DNA of 64,000 nt from the NCBI RefSeq assembly GCF_024199945.1, contig NZ_JANADP010000001.1:7750001-7814000 (forward strand). Reading direction: 5' to 3'. This DNA comes from Bradyrhizobium sp. CCGUVB4N (GTDB lineage: Bacteria > Pseudomonadota > Alphaproteobacteria > Rhizobiales > Xanthobacteraceae). The position numbers and the translations under genes were made by a program. Below the pieces are notes generated by a model. It did not search any database. It had not been told where the DNA came from and was given only the letters and a program-made list of their open reading frames with translations. Below are positions 8,453 to 17,223 of this stretch, piece after piece. The first letter of the stretch is position 1, and each line of letters starts with the position of its first letter.

Positions 8453-9454
8453 TCAGTTCTTGTAGATCTGATCGAAGACGCCGCCGTCGGCAAAATGTTC
8501 CTTCTGCGCCTTGGTCCAGCCGCCGAACACGTCGTCGATCGTGAACAGCTCGACCTTTGCAAAGGAGTTTTCATACTTTTTAGCGATCTCGGCATCGCGC
8601 GGACGGTAGAAGTTGCGCGCGGCAATTTCCTGTCCTTCCTTGGTGTACCAGTACTGGAGATAGGCATCGGCGACGTTGCGGGTGCCCTTCTTGTCGGCAA
8701 CCTTGTCGACGATCGCGACCGGCGGCTCGGCCAGGATCGACAGCGGCGGCGCCACGATCTCGAATTTCTCCGGACCGAATTCCTTCAGCGCGAGATAGGC
8801 CTCGTTCTCCCAGGCGAGCAGCACGTCGCCAACGCCGCGCTCGACGAAGGTCACGGTGGCGCCGCGTGCGCCGGTGTCGAGCACCGGCACCTGTTGATAG
8901 AGCTTGCCGACGAAGTCCTTGGCCTTGTCGGCCGAACCGAACTTCTTCTGCGCAAAGCCCCAGGCTGCCAGGTAGTTCCAGCGCGCACCGCCCGAGGTCT
9001 TCGGGTTCGGCGTGATCACGGCGACGCCCGGCTTGAGCAGATCGTCCCAGTCCTTGATGCCCTTGGGATTGCCCTTGCGCACCAGGAACACGATCGTCGA
9101 CGTGTAGGGTGATGAATTCTGCGGCAGCCGCTTCTGCCAATCGGCTGCAATGAGGCCCTTACCGGCGATGGCATCGATGTCATAGGCGAGCGCGAGCGTC
9201 ACCACATCGGCCTGCAATCCGTCGATCACGGCGCGCGCCTGCGAGCCGCTGCCGCCATGCGACTGCTTGATCTCGACGCTCTTGCCGGTCTCCTTCTGAT
9301 AGGCGTTCGCGAACGCCTTGTTGAACTCGACATAGAGTTCGCGCGTCGGATCATACGACACGTTCAAGAGGTTGATATCGGCAGCGAGAGCCGCGCTAGC
9401 CAAGAATCCCGTCGTGAGAAGTCCTGCAGCGAGCGGAACGATACGGCGCATCAT
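8453..9454 (-). CDS. sbp: Sulfate-binding periplasmic protein
   Basis: This protein of about 333 residues is the solute-binding component of the sulfate transporter. It has an N-terminal signal peptide (MMRRIVPLAAGLLTTG, cut near ALAAD). Family landmarks include LLNVSYDPTRELY after the cleavage site, QSHGGSGSQARAV (oxyanion-binding region) and NPKTSGGARWNYLAAWG. ATG 9454 is preferred because GGAG sits 6 bases upstream; in-frame ATGs at 9460 and 9466 would add two to four residues. It heads sbp-cysTWA, 124 bases after the cysH stop, so it may be read from cysH or from its own promoter. Confidence 0.92.
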   Translation of the reverse strand: MMRRIVPLAAGLLTTGFLASAALAADINLLNVSYDPTRELYVEFNKAFANAYQKETGKSVEIKQSHGGSGSQARAVIDGLQADVVTLALAYDIDAIAGKGLIAADWQKRLPQNSSPYTSTIVFLVRKGNPKGIKDWDDLLKPGVAVITPNPKTSGGARWNYLAAWGFAQKKFGSADKAKDFVGKLYQQVPVLDTGARGATVTFVERGVGDVLLAWENEAYLALKEFGPEKFEIVAPPLSILAEPPVAIVDKVADKKGTRNVADAYLQYWYTKEGQEIAARNFYRPRDAEIAKKYENSFAKVELFTIDDVFGGWTKAQKEHFADGGVFDQIYKN

Positions 9455-9578
9455 GTCCATCTCCATTCACTTCGACGACGCCAATGTCGGCAAAGGCATG
9501 CAGGCGAAACTCATGGCGAAACGCACTCAAGTCAACGGAACCGGATTTTCTTGTTCGAAGCGGGGCAGCTTGCCTGTG

Positions 9579-10304
9579 CTACGAAGCCTTCATCGTGTGG
9601 ATGCCGCATTCTGTCTTGGCCCGGCCACGCCAGCGACCCGCGCGCTCATCCTCGCCCTCGGCCGTTCTGCTCGTGCAAGGCATACACCCAACCGAGCGAA
9701 AACCAGACGCCGCAAGGGGGTGACGCGGCAATTTGGCGCGGATGAAAATCGCTTCGAGTTCCTCGCGCGAGACGTTGGCGAACGGGTTGAACTTCAACCG
9801 CGCACCATCGTCCTCGACGACAGGAATGTCGGCGCGCAAATTGCCCTGAAAGCGCTTGCGGCCGTTAAGCCAGGCCGAAAACGGCTTCAGCGCGCGCGCC
9901 AGCGGTTCGACCTTGCGGATACGGCAGCAGGCGTCGGGATCGGAGAACCAGAGGTCGCGTTCGGGATCGTCGCGCGTCAGCGTCTCTTCCGCCGGCTTGA
10001 TGGAGCGGACGTCCTTCAAGCCGAGCGTCGCAATCAGCGTATCGCGATAGGCCAGCGTCTCCTCGAACAGCCAGCCGGTGTCGAGAAAGATCACCGGGAT
10101 GGCCGGATCGACATCCGCCATGACCTTGAGCAGCGTCGCCGATTCCGTCCCGAAGGACGACACCAGCGCAAGCTTCTCGCGCCCGACGGCTTTGAGCGCC
10201 GCCGCGATGACTTCTGCAGGAGAGGCGTCGCGCAAGGCGCGATCGAGCTCCGCCGCCGAAGGCAGCGTCGAGACGGATGAGACCTGGGGCGCGATCGCGT
10301 TCAC
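9579..10304 (-). CDS. cysH: Phosphoadenylyl/adenylyl-sulfate reductase, iron-sulfur (APS) type
   Basis: This 241-residue cytoplasmic enzyme reduces activated sulfate to sulfite. Two paired-cysteine motifs are present, C126-C127 (DACCRIRK) and C207/C210 (VGCMPC). They mark the [4Fe-4S] assimilatory APS reductases rather than the cluster-free PAPS enzymes of enterobacteria. The catalytic cysteine is C233 (TECGIH). SSFGTES near 49-55 is the nucleotide-binding loop. Its start overlaps the DUF934 stop by four bases, implying translational coupling. The family predicts APS as main substrate, although an APS kinase is also encoded here (cysNC). Confidence 0.92.
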   Translation of the reverse strand: MNAIAPQVSSVSTLPSAAELDRALRDASPAEVIAAALKAVGREKLALVSSFGTESATLLKVMADVDPAIPVIFLDTGWLFEETLAYRDTLIATLGLKDVRSIKPAEETLTRDDPERDLWFSDPDACCRIRKVEPLARALKPFSAWLNGRKRFQGNLRADIPVVEDDGARLKFNPFANVSREELEAIFIRAKLPRHPLAASGFRSVGCMPCTSRTAEGEDERAGRWRGRAKTECGIHTMKAS

Positions 10305-10816
10305 GTGCCGACACCCTCGGAGTGACGCAACTGCATGCGCCGGTGCAGCGCCGTGATCCGGCCGTCGCCGGTCGGCTGGTAGAACACCGAGTAGCGCTTC
10401 GCGGTCTGCATGAACGCTTCCGCGTCCGCCTGCTTCTTCACCTCGAAGGAATCGAAGCCGGCGCGCAGCATGAACACGAACTGATCGCGCAGGATCTGGC
10501 CCGTCGCGCGCAAATCGCCGCGATAGTTGTAGCGCTCGCGCAGCAGCCGTGCCTGGCTGTAGGCGCGCCCGTCCCGAAAGGTCGGGAACACCAGCGCAAC
10601 CGTCGCCACCTTGCCGAGATACGGCACCAGCTCGTCGATGTCGCGGTTGTTCGGCCAGATCACGCCGACCTTGCCGGCGCGCTTGAGCAACGCGTCGGCC
10701 TCGCCGATGAAACGCTCGGCCGGCACCAGGATGTCGCCGCTCTCGGGCAGCGGGGTGTCGACGGCCAGCTTGACGAAGCTGTCGTCGATGATTTTTCCGC
10801 CGTTAACGAGTGGCAT
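10301..10816 (-). CDS. DUF934 family protein of the sulfite-reduction operon
   Basis: This 171-residue soluble protein has no assigned biochemical role; DUF934 members are typically encoded beside cysI/cysH. Conserved-looking features are IWPNNRDIDELVPYLGKV and an Arg-rich stretch FPTFRDGRAYSQARLLRERY. It has no cysteine at all, so it cannot itself hold an Fe-S cluster or thiol centre. It overlaps cysI by 14 bases upstream and cysH by 4 bases downstream, the tightest packing in the cluster. Stoichiometric association with either reductase is a reasonable inference, not shown. Confidence 0.85.
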   Translation of the reverse strand: MPLVNGGKIIDDSFVKLAVDTPLPESGDILVPAERFIGEADALLKRAGKVGVIWPNNRDIDELVPYLGKVATVALVFPTFRDGRAYSQARLLRERYNYRGDLRATGQILRDQFVFMLRAGFDSFEVKKQADAEAFMQTAKRYSVFYQPTGDGRITALHRRMQLRHSEGVGT

Positions 10817-12458
10817 AGACGCGCTCCTTGAAGGGTTCGACGCCGAGGCGTTTTACGGTGTCGATAAACAGCTCCTCCGGCCGCTCGCGCAGCGCCAGAT
10901 ACGCTTCCACGACGTCCTCGATGACATCGGCGACCTCGTCGAACTTGACGCCGGGGCCGATCAGATTGCCCAGCGCAGCACCCTCGTCGGCGCGGCCGCC
11001 GATGGTGATCTGGTAGACCTCCTCGCCGTTCTTCTCGACGCCGAGAATGCCGATATGGCCGACATGGTGGTGACCGCAGGCGTTGATGCAGCCGGAGATG
11101 TTGATGTGCAGCCGCCCGATCAGATTGGCGAGCTCATGGTTGGCGAAGCGCCGCGTCAGCTCCTGCGCGATCGGAATCGAGCGCGCGTTGGCCAGCGAGC
11201 AATAATCCAGACCCGGGCAGGCGATGATGTCGGTAATCAGATTGACGTTCGGCGTCGCTAGCCCGAGCTTGTCGAGCGCCTTCCACAGCGCCGGCAGGTC
11301 GCGCTTGGCAACATGGGGCAGCGCCAGATTCTGCTCGTGGCCGACGCGGATCTCCCCGAAGGAATATTTGTCGGCGAGATCGGCCAGCGCATCCATCTGT
11401 TCGGCCGTGGCATCGCCCGGAGGCGCGCCGATCGGCTTCAGCGAGATCGTGACGATCGAGTAGCCCTGCACCTTGTGCGGCGCCACCGAGTTCTTGCGCC
11501 ACGCCTCGAAGTCGGCGTCGGCCGCAGCCTGACGCAGCTCGTCCGGCATGTGCGGCAGCTTCTCGTAAGCGGGATAGCTGAAGCGCGAGCGGATGTCCTC
11601 GATCACCTCGTCGTCGATCTGGAGCGAGGAATTGCGGATGTGCTGCCACTCCTCCTCGACCTCTCGCGAGAATTTCTCGATGCCGAGCTCGTGCACCAGG
11701 ATCTTGATGCGCGCCTTGTAGATGTTGTCGCGGCGGCCGTACTGATTGTAGACGCGCAGGATCGCCTCGATATAGCTGAGGATATCGCGGCCGTGCACGA
11801 AGTGCTTGATGGTCTTGCCGATGAACGGCGTGCGGCCAAGACCGCCGCCAACGAGCACCTCGAAGCCGGTCTCGCCCTTTTCGTTCTTGATCAGCTTCAG
11901 ACCGATGTCGTGGATCTTGATCGCGGCGCGGTCATGGTCCGACGCCGTGATCGCGATCTTGAACTTGCGCGGCAGGAACGAGAATTCCGGATGCAGCGTG
12001 GTGTGCTGGCGGATCAGCTCGGACCAGATGCGCGGATCCTCGATCTCACCGGGCGCGACGCCGGCCCACTGGTCCGAGGTGACGTTGCGCATGTTGTTGC
12101 CGGAGGTCTGCATCGCATGGATGCCGACCTTGGCGAGATCTTCCAGCGCGTCCGGCAGCTCGGCGAGCTTGATCCAGTTGAACTGGATGTTCTGCCGCGT
12201 GGTGAAGTGGCCATAGCCGCGGTCGTATTTGCGCGCGACATGGGCGAGCGCCCGCAACTGGTTCGTCGCCAGCGTGCCGTACGGAATGGCAACGCGGAAC
12301 ATGTAGGCGTGCAGTTGCAGGTAGACGCCGTTCTGCAGGCGCAGGATCTTGAATTCGTCCTCGGTGAGCTCGCCCGAGAGGCGGCGTTTCACCTGGTCGC
12401 GGAATTCCGAGACGCGCTCATTGACGAGCGTGCGGTCGATTTCATCGTAAGCATACAT
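10803..12458 (-). CDS. cysI: Sulfite reductase hemoprotein (nitrite/sulfite reductase family)
   Basis: This 551-residue enzyme carries out the six-electron reduction of sulfite to sulfide. The siroheme/[4Fe-4S] ligands are C414, C420, C457 and C461 in the family pattern C-x5-C...C-x3-C. Two ferrodoxin-like plus two sirohaem domains fit the length. No cysJ flavoprotein is nearby, so the electron donor is probably ferredoxin or an unlinked partner. Nitrite reductases share the fold, but the surrounding cysG, cysH and cysD genes assign it to sulfur. It lies 11 bases after the DUF2849 gene. Confidence 0.9.
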   Translation of the reverse strand: MYAYDEIDRTLVNERVSEFRDQVKRRLSGELTEDEFKILRLQNGVYLQLHAYMFRVAIPYGTLATNQLRALAHVARKYDRGYGHFTTRQNIQFNWIKLAELPDALEDLAKVGIHAMQTSGNNMRNVTSDQWAGVAPGEIEDPRIWSELIRQHTTLHPEFSFLPRKFKIAITASDHDRAAIKIHDIGLKLIKNEKGETGFEVLVGGGLGRTPFIGKTIKHFVHGRDILSYIEAILRVYNQYGRRDNIYKARIKILVHELGIEKFSREVEEEWQHIRNSSLQIDDEVIEDIRSRFSYPAYEKLPHMPDELRQAAADADFEAWRKNSVAPHKVQGYSIVTISLKPIGAPPGDATAEQMDALADLADKYSFGEIRVGHEQNLALPHVAKRDLPALWKALDKLGLATPNVNLITDIIACPGLDYCSLANARSIPIAQELTRRFANHELANLIGRLHINISGCINACGHHHVGHIGILGVEKNGEEVYQITIGGRADEGAALGNLIGPGVKFDEVADVIEDVVEAYLALRERPEELFIDTVKRLGVEPFKERVYATR

Positions 12459-12469
12459 CAGAGAGTGCC

Positions 12470-12787
12470 TTAAGCCTGGGCCGACGACCCGATGGTCACG
12501 CCGGTGCGGCGGATCTGTTCGCGCAGATTGCCGGGTTCGATCTTGCCGTCCGCGCCGACCTGCACCGGTGCGATATAGGGACCAATCGCGCCGACGTCAT
12601 CGGCGACCGACTCCGCAAGCAACGCCTTCGCTTCGTCCGAGTTGCGCACGATCGCGGCTTCCGACAGGTCCGCAGACCAGCTCTTGGCGGCAGTGCGATA
12701 CACCACGATGCCGTCCCAGGTGCGGTTGGCAGTCACCACCGAAGGGCCGGCGATTTTGATTTTCTTCTGTTCAAGCGGAGAGGTCAT
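12470..12787 (-). CDS. DUF2849 family protein
   Basis: This 105-residue protein has no established function. It is predicted soluble, contains no cysteine, and shows a central SWSADLSEAAIVRNSDEAKALL segment and a C-terminal NLREQIRRTGVTI. Its ATG overlaps the cysG stop by four bases and cysI follows after 11 bases, so it sits exactly between siroheme synthesis and the siroheme enzyme. Context suggests cofactor delivery or reductase assembly, but sequence alone gives no mechanism. Absence of cysteines argues against a ferredoxin-like CysX role. Confidence 0.85.
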   Translation of the reverse strand: MTSPLEQKKIKIAGPSVVTANRTWDGIVVYRTAAKSWSADLSEAAIVRNSDEAKALLAESVADDVGAIGPYIAPVQVGADGKIEPGNLREQIRRTGVTIGSSAQA

Positions 12788-14208
12788 TCGGCTGCATCCA
12801 ATAGGTCAGAGATGATTTGCTTTGGAGATTGGCGATGAAGCGAGCCGGCATGCCGGACCACGTCACCGATGATGAGAATGGCGGGACCACCATGGGTCTG
12901 CCGCACAAGTTCGGGCAAGTCGCGCAGCGTGCCGATTGCGCCCTGCGCATCCGGCCGCGTGACGCGGGCGAACACGCCGACCGGCGTCTCCGGAGAACGG
13001 CCAGCGGCGAACAGGCCGGCGCGTATCGCGGGCGCAGCGGTCATGCCCATGTAGACCACGACGGTCATCCTGGTGTCGGTCAGCGTCGACCAATCCACCG
13101 TCTCCGCGTCGCGCGCCTTGTGCGCGGTGAGGAAGGTGATGCGGGTCGCTTCGTGACGGAAAGTGAGCGGCACCTCGAAATCCGCGGCGCCGCCGAGGCC
13201 AGCGGTGATACCGGGGATGATCGAATAGGCAACACCAGCCGCGCGCAGCGCTTCCACCTCTTCGCCGCCGCGGCCGAACACGAAGGGATCGCCGCCCTTC
13301 AGCCGCACGACGCGCTGGCCGGCTTGCGCGGCCTCGATCATGCGCTTGTTGATGGCGTCCTGGCCGATGCCGGGTTTGCCGACACGGCGGCCGACCGCAA
13401 CGCGCGTGGTATCGCGGCGGATGCGGTCGAGAATGTCGGGCGAGACCAGCTCGTCGTGGAAGACGATATCGGCATCCTGCAGCGCGCGCAGCGCCTTGAT
13501 CGTGAGGAGATCGGGATCGCCGGGGCCGGCACCGACCAACGCGACCGAGCCTTCCGGCTTGTCGGCGCGCGCGAATGCGGTCGGATCGGAAATCTGCTTG
13601 AGCGCTGCATCAGCCTCGCCCTTGCGGCCGGCCAACACAGCGGCGCCGATCGGGCCGTCGATGACGCGCTCCCAGAAGCGGCGGCGCAGCGGGAACTCGG
13701 CAATGCGCTCGTTGATCGATTTGCGAAAGCCGCCGATGAACTCGGCGAGCTCGCCGATGCGCGCGGGCAGCAGCGCCTCGATCTTCTCGCGCACGCGCCG
13801 CGCCACCACCGGTGACGTTCCGCCGGTACCGACTGCGACCACGACATCGCCGCGATCGACGATGGCCGGGAAGATGAAGCTGGAGTGTTCGAGATCATCC
13901 ATGACGTTGACGGGCAGCCCGAGCGACTTCGCCCGCGCCGACATCGCCACACCGACATCGCCAGCGCCCGCACAGACAATGGCGATGACGCCTGCGAGAT
14001 CGGCCGTGAACGGATCGACGGTCGCGATCTCGACACGCGCCGCATCGTCAGAACTCAGGCCCAGCTCATGATTGCCGTCGATCGCATGCACGCGGAGGCG
14101 CGCACCGGCGGCCGCGAGCACGCGCAGCTTGGCGCGCAAAAGCTCACCCGCGCCGATGAGGACCACCGGACCGGCCTTGAGATCGAGGAACACCGGCAAG
14201 AACCGCAT
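12784..14208 (-). CDS. cysG: Siroheme synthase (trifunctional)
   Basis: This 474-residue fusion enzyme makes siroheme for CysI. Residues 1 to about 200 form the precorrin-2 dehydrogenase/ferrochelatase part with a Rossmann start VVLIGAGELLRAKL. Residues about 220-460 form the uroporphyrinogen-III methyltransferase (SUMT) with VGAGPGDPDLLT, RLKGGDPFVFGRG and GITAG. The dinucleotide loop reads GAGELLRAK where GGGxVAxRK is usual, a modest deviation. It is the first gene of the minus-strand sulfur operon and is divergent from cysD. Confidence 0.92.
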   Translation of the reverse strand: MRFLPVFLDLKAGPVVLIGAGELLRAKLRVLAAAGARLRVHAIDGNHELGLSSDDAARVEIATVDPFTADLAGVIAIVCAGAGDVGVAMSARAKSLGLPVNVMDDLEHSSFIFPAIVDRGDVVVAVGTGGTSPVVARRVREKIEALLPARIGELAEFIGGFRKSINERIAEFPLRRRFWERVIDGPIGAAVLAGRKGEADAALKQISDPTAFARADKPEGSVALVGAGPGDPDLLTIKALRALQDADIVFHDELVSPDILDRIRRDTTRVAVGRRVGKPGIGQDAINKRMIEAAQAGQRVVRLKGGDPFVFGRGGEEVEALRAAGVAYSIIPGITAGLGGAADFEVPLTFRHEATRITFLTAHKARDAETVDWSTLTDTRMTVVVYMGMTAAPAIRAGLFAAGRSPETPVGVFARVTRPDAQGAIGTLRDLPELVRQTHGGPAILIIGDVVRHAGSLHRQSPKQIISDLLDAAE

Positions 14209-14248
14209 GCGATACTCGCTTCCCCCACATCCGGGGTTGACTGGAATT

Positions 14249-14325
14249 ATTTTCTATATATGTGTCGTTTCGAGCGCGCAAAGAGAAAATTTTTTCTTCT
14301 CTTCTGCACCGCAACTATAGAAAAT
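14249..14325. promoter_or_regulatory. Divergent cysG/cysD control region with exact inverted repeat
   Basis: This AT-rich island sits in an otherwise GC-rich sequence between the divergent sulfur operons. ATTTTCTATA (14249-14258) and its exact reverse complement TATAGAAAAT (14316-14325) flank a near-palindromic A/T tract at 14282-14302 (AGAGAAAA, six T, CTTCTCT). The arrangement fits paired operator half-sites or back-to-back promoters. The identity of any regulator cannot be read from the sequence. Confidence 0.5.
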
Positions 14326-14351
14326 TCGCCTCCAAACGCAAAGTGGCAGAG

Positions 14352-15239
14352 ATGCATCTTCTCAGGACCGATTCCGGTGCAGATGGACGGGACTCCCAAG
14401 CCCCCGTTTCCGAGCAAATTCCCGTCGCGCTGACCGCCCCCAGCATGGACCATCTCGACCAGCTGGAAGCGCAGAGCATCTACATCTTCCGCGAGGCTTT
14501 CGCCCGTCTGAAGAAGATCGCCCTGCTGTGGTCGCTCGGCAAGGACTCCAACGTGATGATCTGGCTGGCGCGCAAGGCGTTCTTCGGCCGCCTGCCCTTC
14601 CCGGCCCTTCACGTCGACACCGGCAAGAAGTTTCCGGAGATGTATCGGTTCCGCGATCATTACGGCAAAGAGTGGGAGCTCGATCTGCGCGTCGAGCCCT
14701 GCCCGCCGATCGATGCCGTCGACCCAACGCTGCCGCCGGCCGCGCGTTCCGCCGCGCGCAAGACCGAAGGCCTCAAGATGGCGCTGGCCAAATACGGCTT
14801 TGACGGCCTGATCGCAGGCATTCGCCGCGACGAGGAAGCCACCCGCGCCAAGGAGCGCGTGTTCTCGCCGCGGGGTCTCGAAGGCAATTGGGACGTGCGC
14901 GACCAGCCGCCGGAATTCTGGGATCATTTCAACGCATCGCCGCCGCAAGGCGCGCATCTGCGCATCCATCCGATCCTGCATTGGACCGAGGCCGACATCT
15001 GGGCCTACACCAAGCGCGAGAACATCCCGATCATCCCGCTCTACCTCGCCAAGGACGGCAAGCGCTATCGCTCGCTGGGCGATCAGGACATCACCAATCC
15101 GGTCGCTTCGACGGCAACGAACATCGACGAGATCCTGGCCGAGCTCGAGCAGACCAAGGTGCCGGAGCGCGCCGGCCGCGCGCTCGACCACGAGACCGAG
15201 GACGCTTTCGAGCGCCTGCGCGTCGCCGGCTATCTCTGA
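14352..15239 (+). CDS. cysD: Sulfate adenylyltransferase subunit 2
   Basis: This protein of about 295 residues is the catalytic subunit of ATP sulfurylase, forming APS from sulfate and ATP with CysN. The PP-loop motif LLWSLGKDSNVM is clear, followed by FPALHVDTGKKFPEMY and RRDEEATRAKERVFSPR. The C-terminus RVAGYL is normal. ATG 14352 is chosen with an unusual N-terminal tail of about 30 residues before the conserved MDHLDQLEAQ; an ATG at 14445 would give the compact form. The upstream ATG 14262 lies inside the promoter region. cysNC follows 19 bases later. Confidence 0.9.
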   Translation: MHLLRTDSGADGRDSQAPVSEQIPVALTAPSMDHLDQLEAQSIYIFREAFARLKKIALLWSLGKDSNVMIWLARKAFFGRLPFPALHVDTGKKFPEMYRFRDHYGKEWELDLRVEPCPPIDAVDPTLPPAARSAARKTEGLKMALAKYGFDGLIAGIRRDEEATRAKERVFSPRGLEGNWDVRDQPPEFWDHFNASPPQGAHLRIHPILHWTEADIWAYTKRENIPIIPLYLAKDGKRYRSLGDQDITNPVASTATNIDEILAELEQTKVPERAGRALDHETEDAFERLRVAGYL

Positions 15240-15258
15240 TCAAGGACGCATCGCGGTC

Positions 15259-17175
15259 ATGAACATGCTCGTCACCCCCACGTCGCCCGCCACGCCCAAC
15301 GGCACCACGCGTCCGCAGGTCCGCATCGTCATCGTCGGCCATGTCGACCACGGCAAGTCGACGCTGGTCGGCCGCCTTCTGCACGAAACCGGCAGCCTGC
15401 CCGACGGCAAGCTCGAGATGCTGAAGGCCGTCAGCGCGCGGCGCGGCATGCCATTCGAATGGTCGTTCCTGCTCGACGCGCTCCAGACCGAGCGTGACCA
15501 GGGCATCACCATCGACACCACGCAGATCCGCTTCCGCACCAATTCGCGCGACATCGTGCTGATCGACGCGCCCGGCCATGCCGAATTCCTGCGCAACATG
15601 ATCACCGGCGCCTCGCAGGCCGACGGCGCAGTGCTGATCATCGACGCGCTCGAAGGCGTGCGCGACCAGACCCGCCGTCACGGCTATCTCCTGCATCTGC
15701 TCGGCGTGAAGCAGGTCGCGGTCGTCGTCAACAAGATGGACCGCGTCGATTTCTCGGACCTGCGCTTCAAGGAGATCAGCGACGAGATCTCCGCGCATCT
15801 CAACGGCCTCGGCGTGACGCCGACCGCAATCATCCCGATTTCCGCGCGCGACGGCGACGGCGTTGCCGAGCGCACCGACCGGATCGGCTGGTACAAGGGT
15901 CCGACGGTGGTCGAGGCGCTGGATCGGCTTGAGCCGGCGCGGCCGCTGGAAGCGCTGGCGCTGCGCCTGCCGGTGCAGGCGATCTACAAGTTCGACGATC
16001 GCCGCATCGTGGCAGGCCGTATCGAATCCGGCAGCCTGATTGCCGGCGACGAGATCGTGATCATGCCGGCCGGCAAGATCGCAAAGATCAGGACGGTCGA
16101 GAGCTGGCCGGTGACGCCGGTCGCAACGCGCCAGGGCGCCGGCCGCTCGGTCGGCATCACGCTCGACCGCGAATTGTTCATCGAGCGCGGTGACATCATT
16201 GCGCATGCCAACACCGCCCCGCGCGAGACGCGGCGCTTGCGCGCGCGCATCTTCTGGCTGCACGACAAGCCGCTCGCCAAGGGCGACCAGATCCTGGTCC
16301 GCTCGGGGCCGAAGGAAAGCCGCGCCACGGTCGTCGCCATCGAGAAGGCAGTCGATCCCGGCGAGCTCGAGAGTCGCGAGAACAAGGCGATCGGCCGCAA
16401 CCATGTCGGCGAGATCGACATTTCCCTGTCCAATCCGATTGCCGCCGATCCCTACACCGAGAATCCGCGCACCGGCCGCCTCGTGATCGAGGTGTCCGGG
16501 CGCATCGCAGGCGGCGGCCTGGTGCTGTCGGTCGATGCCGGCCAGCGCGCCGTGCCTGTCGATATCGTGCCGGTCGAATCGGCGCTGCGCGCCGACGAGC
16601 GCTCCGCGCGCTATCGCCACAACGGTGCCGTGGTCTGGCTCACCGGCCTGCCGGCCTCCGGCAAGTCGACGCTGGCCAAGGCGCTGGAGCGGCGGCTGTT
16701 CACCAATGGCGGCTCGCCGATCCTGCTCGACGGCGACACGCTGCGAGCCGGCCTCAACAACGATCTCGGCTTCTCCGCCGCCGATCGCAGCGAGAACATC
16801 CGCAGGCTTGCCGAGGTCGCAACGCATCTCGCCCGCAACGGCCACATCGCCATCGTCGCCGCCGTCTCGCCGGCCCGCGAGGACCGCGCCACCGCGCGGC
16901 GCATCGCCGACACCGCGTTCCGCGAGATCCACGTCGCGACACCGGCCGAAATCTGCGAGGAGCGCGATCCCAAGGGCCATTACAAGAAGGCCCGCGCCGG
17001 CGCGCTTGCCTCCTTCACAGGCATCGGCAACGACTACGAGCGGCCCGAGGCGGCTGAGCTTGTGATCGACACGTCGGCCCGCACCGTCACGGATGCAGCG
17101 GATGAGATCGAACAGATGCTGAAGACGACCGGCGTGCTGTTCGACGAAGTCGTGGACCTCGCCGCGAATATCTAA
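15259..17175 (+). CDS. cysNC: Bifunctional sulfate adenylyltransferase subunit 1 / adenylylsulfate kinase
   Basis: This 638-residue fusion carries two enzymes. The N-terminal CysN GTPase shows GHVDHGKST (about 30-38), DAPGHAEF and NKMD. The C-terminal APS kinase (about 460-630) has its own P-loop GLPASGKST, then LDGDTLRAGLNNDLGFS. The GTPase drives APS formation by CysD, and the kinase converts APS to PAPS. The same fusion architecture occurs in rhizobial NodQ. Since the linked CysH is APS-type, PAPS may mainly serve sulfotransferases. Organisation with cysD suggests one transcript. Confidence 0.92.
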   Translation: MNMLVTPTSPATPNGTTRPQVRIVIVGHVDHGKSTLVGRLLHETGSLPDGKLEMLKAVSARRGMPFEWSFLLDALQTERDQGITIDTTQIRFRTNSRDIVLIDAPGHAEFLRNMITGASQADGAVLIIDALEGVRDQTRRHGYLLHLLGVKQVAVVVNKMDRVDFSDLRFKEISDEISAHLNGLGVTPTAIIPISARDGDGVAERTDRIGWYKGPTVVEALDRLEPARPLEALALRLPVQAIYKFDDRRIVAGRIESGSLIAGDEIVIMPAGKIAKIRTVESWPVTPVATRQGAGRSVGITLDRELFIERGDIIAHANTAPRETRRLRARIFWLHDKPLAKGDQILVRSGPKESRATVVAIEKAVDPGELESRENKAIGRNHVGEIDISLSNPIAADPYTENPRTGRLVIEVSGRIAGGGLVLSVDAGQRAVPVDIVPVESALRADERSARYRHNGAVVWLTGLPASGKSTLAKALERRLFTNGGSPILLDGDTLRAGLNNDLGFSAADRSENIRRLAEVATHLARNGHIAIVAAVSPAREDRATARRIADTAFREIHVATPAEICEERDPKGHYKKARAGALASFTGIGNDYERPEAAELVIDTSARTVTDAADEIEQMLKTTGVLFDEVVDLAANI

Positions 17176-17223
17176 GCACGTACTGCGCTGGTTCACGCAC
17201 CACCACCACGCAGGCAGTGCGTT

